Shown here piece after piece: positions 5,710-6,220 of a DNA stretch of 6,220 bases. The DNA is taken from the NCBI GenBank assembly GCA_037190845.1, contig JBBCJI010000042.1:1-6220 (forward strand), in the 5' to 3' direction. The position numbers were made by a program, and so were the translations under genes. Below the pieces are notes generated by a model, which saw only the letters and a list, made by a program, of their open reading frames with translations, was not told the DNA's origin and ran no database searches. How positions within the stretch are numbered: the stretch's first letter is position 1; each line of letters opens with the position of its first letter. Origin of the DNA: JBEBVQ01 sp037190845. GTDB taxonomy: Bacteria; Bacteroidota; Bacteroidia; Chitinophagales; Chitinophagaceae.

Positions 5710-6220
5710 ATGACGGAACTACAGTTAATTACAGCCTGCCAGAACAATGATCCCGCGGCGCAACGGATATTGTACGAACGGTTTGTTGGAAGTATGCTGA
5801 CGGTTTGCCTGAGGTACGTACCCCGGCAGGATGATGCGGAAGAGATACTCTCGGATGCATTCCTGAAGTGTTTTAAGCATATAAGGCAGTTCACCTTTCA
5901 GGGCGAGGGCAGCACCCGGGCATGGCTGAAGAAGATCGTAACGAATGAATGCCTGATGTTCCTGCGGAAAAAAAAGCAGCTCGTGATCCCGATCGAAGAT
6001 CATGTGCCGGAAACGCAAACGAGTGATCCGGAAACGGCGTTGGACCTTATTGCCTCCCGGGATATCCTTCGGTGGATACAGGAATTGCCTGTCGGGTACC
6101 GGACGGTTTTAAACCTGTATGTTTTCGAGGATCTCAGTCATAAGGAGATCGCCGCCCTGCTGGATATTTCGGTAAACACGTCTAAATCACAACTGTTCAA
6201 AGCCCGGTCATTGCTGCAGC
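5710..6220 (+). CDS. ECF-type RNA polymerase sigma factor, 5' part (170 codons and 1 base; gene continues at 142)
   Basis: Encodes residues 1-170 of a sigma-70 family ECF sigma factor, which directs core RNA polymerase to a set of promoters. The frame is open to the window end and, through the 141-bp overlap, continues at base 142 to the TAA at 183-185, giving 184 residues, the usual ECF size. Region 2 covers about residues 20-88 and contains LYERF, the acidic run DDAEEILSDAFLK (41-53) and the tryptophan-containing AWLKKIVTNE (71-80). A short linker (about 90-115) leads to region 4, with ELPVGYRTVLNLYVFEDLS (125-143) and the helix-turn-helix KEIAALLDISVNTSKSQLFK (145-164). The ATG at 5710 is preceded by AGGA (5698-5701) at 8-nt spacing and begins MTELQLITAC, a typical family start. 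An in-frame ATG at 5617 would add 31 residues that do not look like a sigma factor. It is the first gene of an operon with the two genes at 195-2020. Its regulon is unknown. Confidence 0.95.
   Translation, partial: MTELQLITACQNNDPAAQRILYERFVGSMLTVCLRYVPRQDDAEEILSDAFLKCFKHIRQFTFQGEGSTRAWLKKIVTNECLMFLRKKKQLVIPIEDHVPETQTSDPETALDLIASRDILRWIQELPVGYRTVLNLYVFEDLSHKEIAALLDISVNTSKSQLFKARSLLQ
6080..6220 (+). repeat. Terminal direct repeat, right copy
   Basis: Second copy of the 141-bp end repeat (see 1-141), running from AGGAATTGCC to TTGCTGCAGC at the last base. It should be counted once when the circle is closed. It encodes sigma factor residues from about Gln124 to Gln170. Confidence 0.97.

Overview
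The window looks like a piece of a Bacteroidota genome, probably Chitinophagaceae or a close relative (inference). The reasons are three TAnnTTTG-type -7 boxes placed sensibly in front of genes, almost no Shine-Dalgarno sequences, a small DUF4870/Tic20-like membrane protein, and an ECF sigma gene followed directly by a single-pass membrane protein and an exported protein. I see no tRNA, rRNA, CRISPR array, phage, plasmid-replication, partition or transposase gene.

The ends of the window are the same sequence: bases 1-141 are identical to 6080-6220. Joined through this overlap, the sequence is a closed 6,079-bp circle. The join restores a complete 184-residue ECF sigma factor (5710-6220 continuing at 142-185). 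The overlap equals a k-mer size in common use by one metagenome assembler (141), so the contig is best read as a circular path in an assembly graph.

Layout, starting at the sigma factor. (1) A tight + strand operon: ECF sigma factor, a 223-aa single-pass membrane protein that is the candidate anti-sigma factor (195-866), and a 381-aa exported, probably barrel-forming protein (875-2020). (2) A gene-free, repeat-rich island (2021-2619) with inverted repeats at both borders, a REP/BIME-like pair of arms, several small hairpins and a 20-bp near-palindrome. (3) A divergent pair: DUF4870-like protein (2620-2976, -) and PrmC (3097-3960, +), the latter apparently transcribed from a promoter that gives a leaderless or nearly leaderless mRNA. 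(4) A heptanucleotide repeat array with an inverted arm (3941-4055) lying between, and running into, the ends of the convergent genes prmC and fumC. (5) fumC, class II fumarase (4051-5448, -), with a recognisable promoter, then a 261-bp divergent spacer back to the sigma factor.

The genes do not form one pathway. PrmC methylates release factors, FumC is a TCA-cycle enzyme, and the sigma operon is a signalling or envelope module. The interest lies in the closed topology of a segment made of chromosomal-type genes, the repeat island that could be its recombination joint, and the heptamer array that supplies the last codons of prmC. No clearly new multi-gene system is visible.
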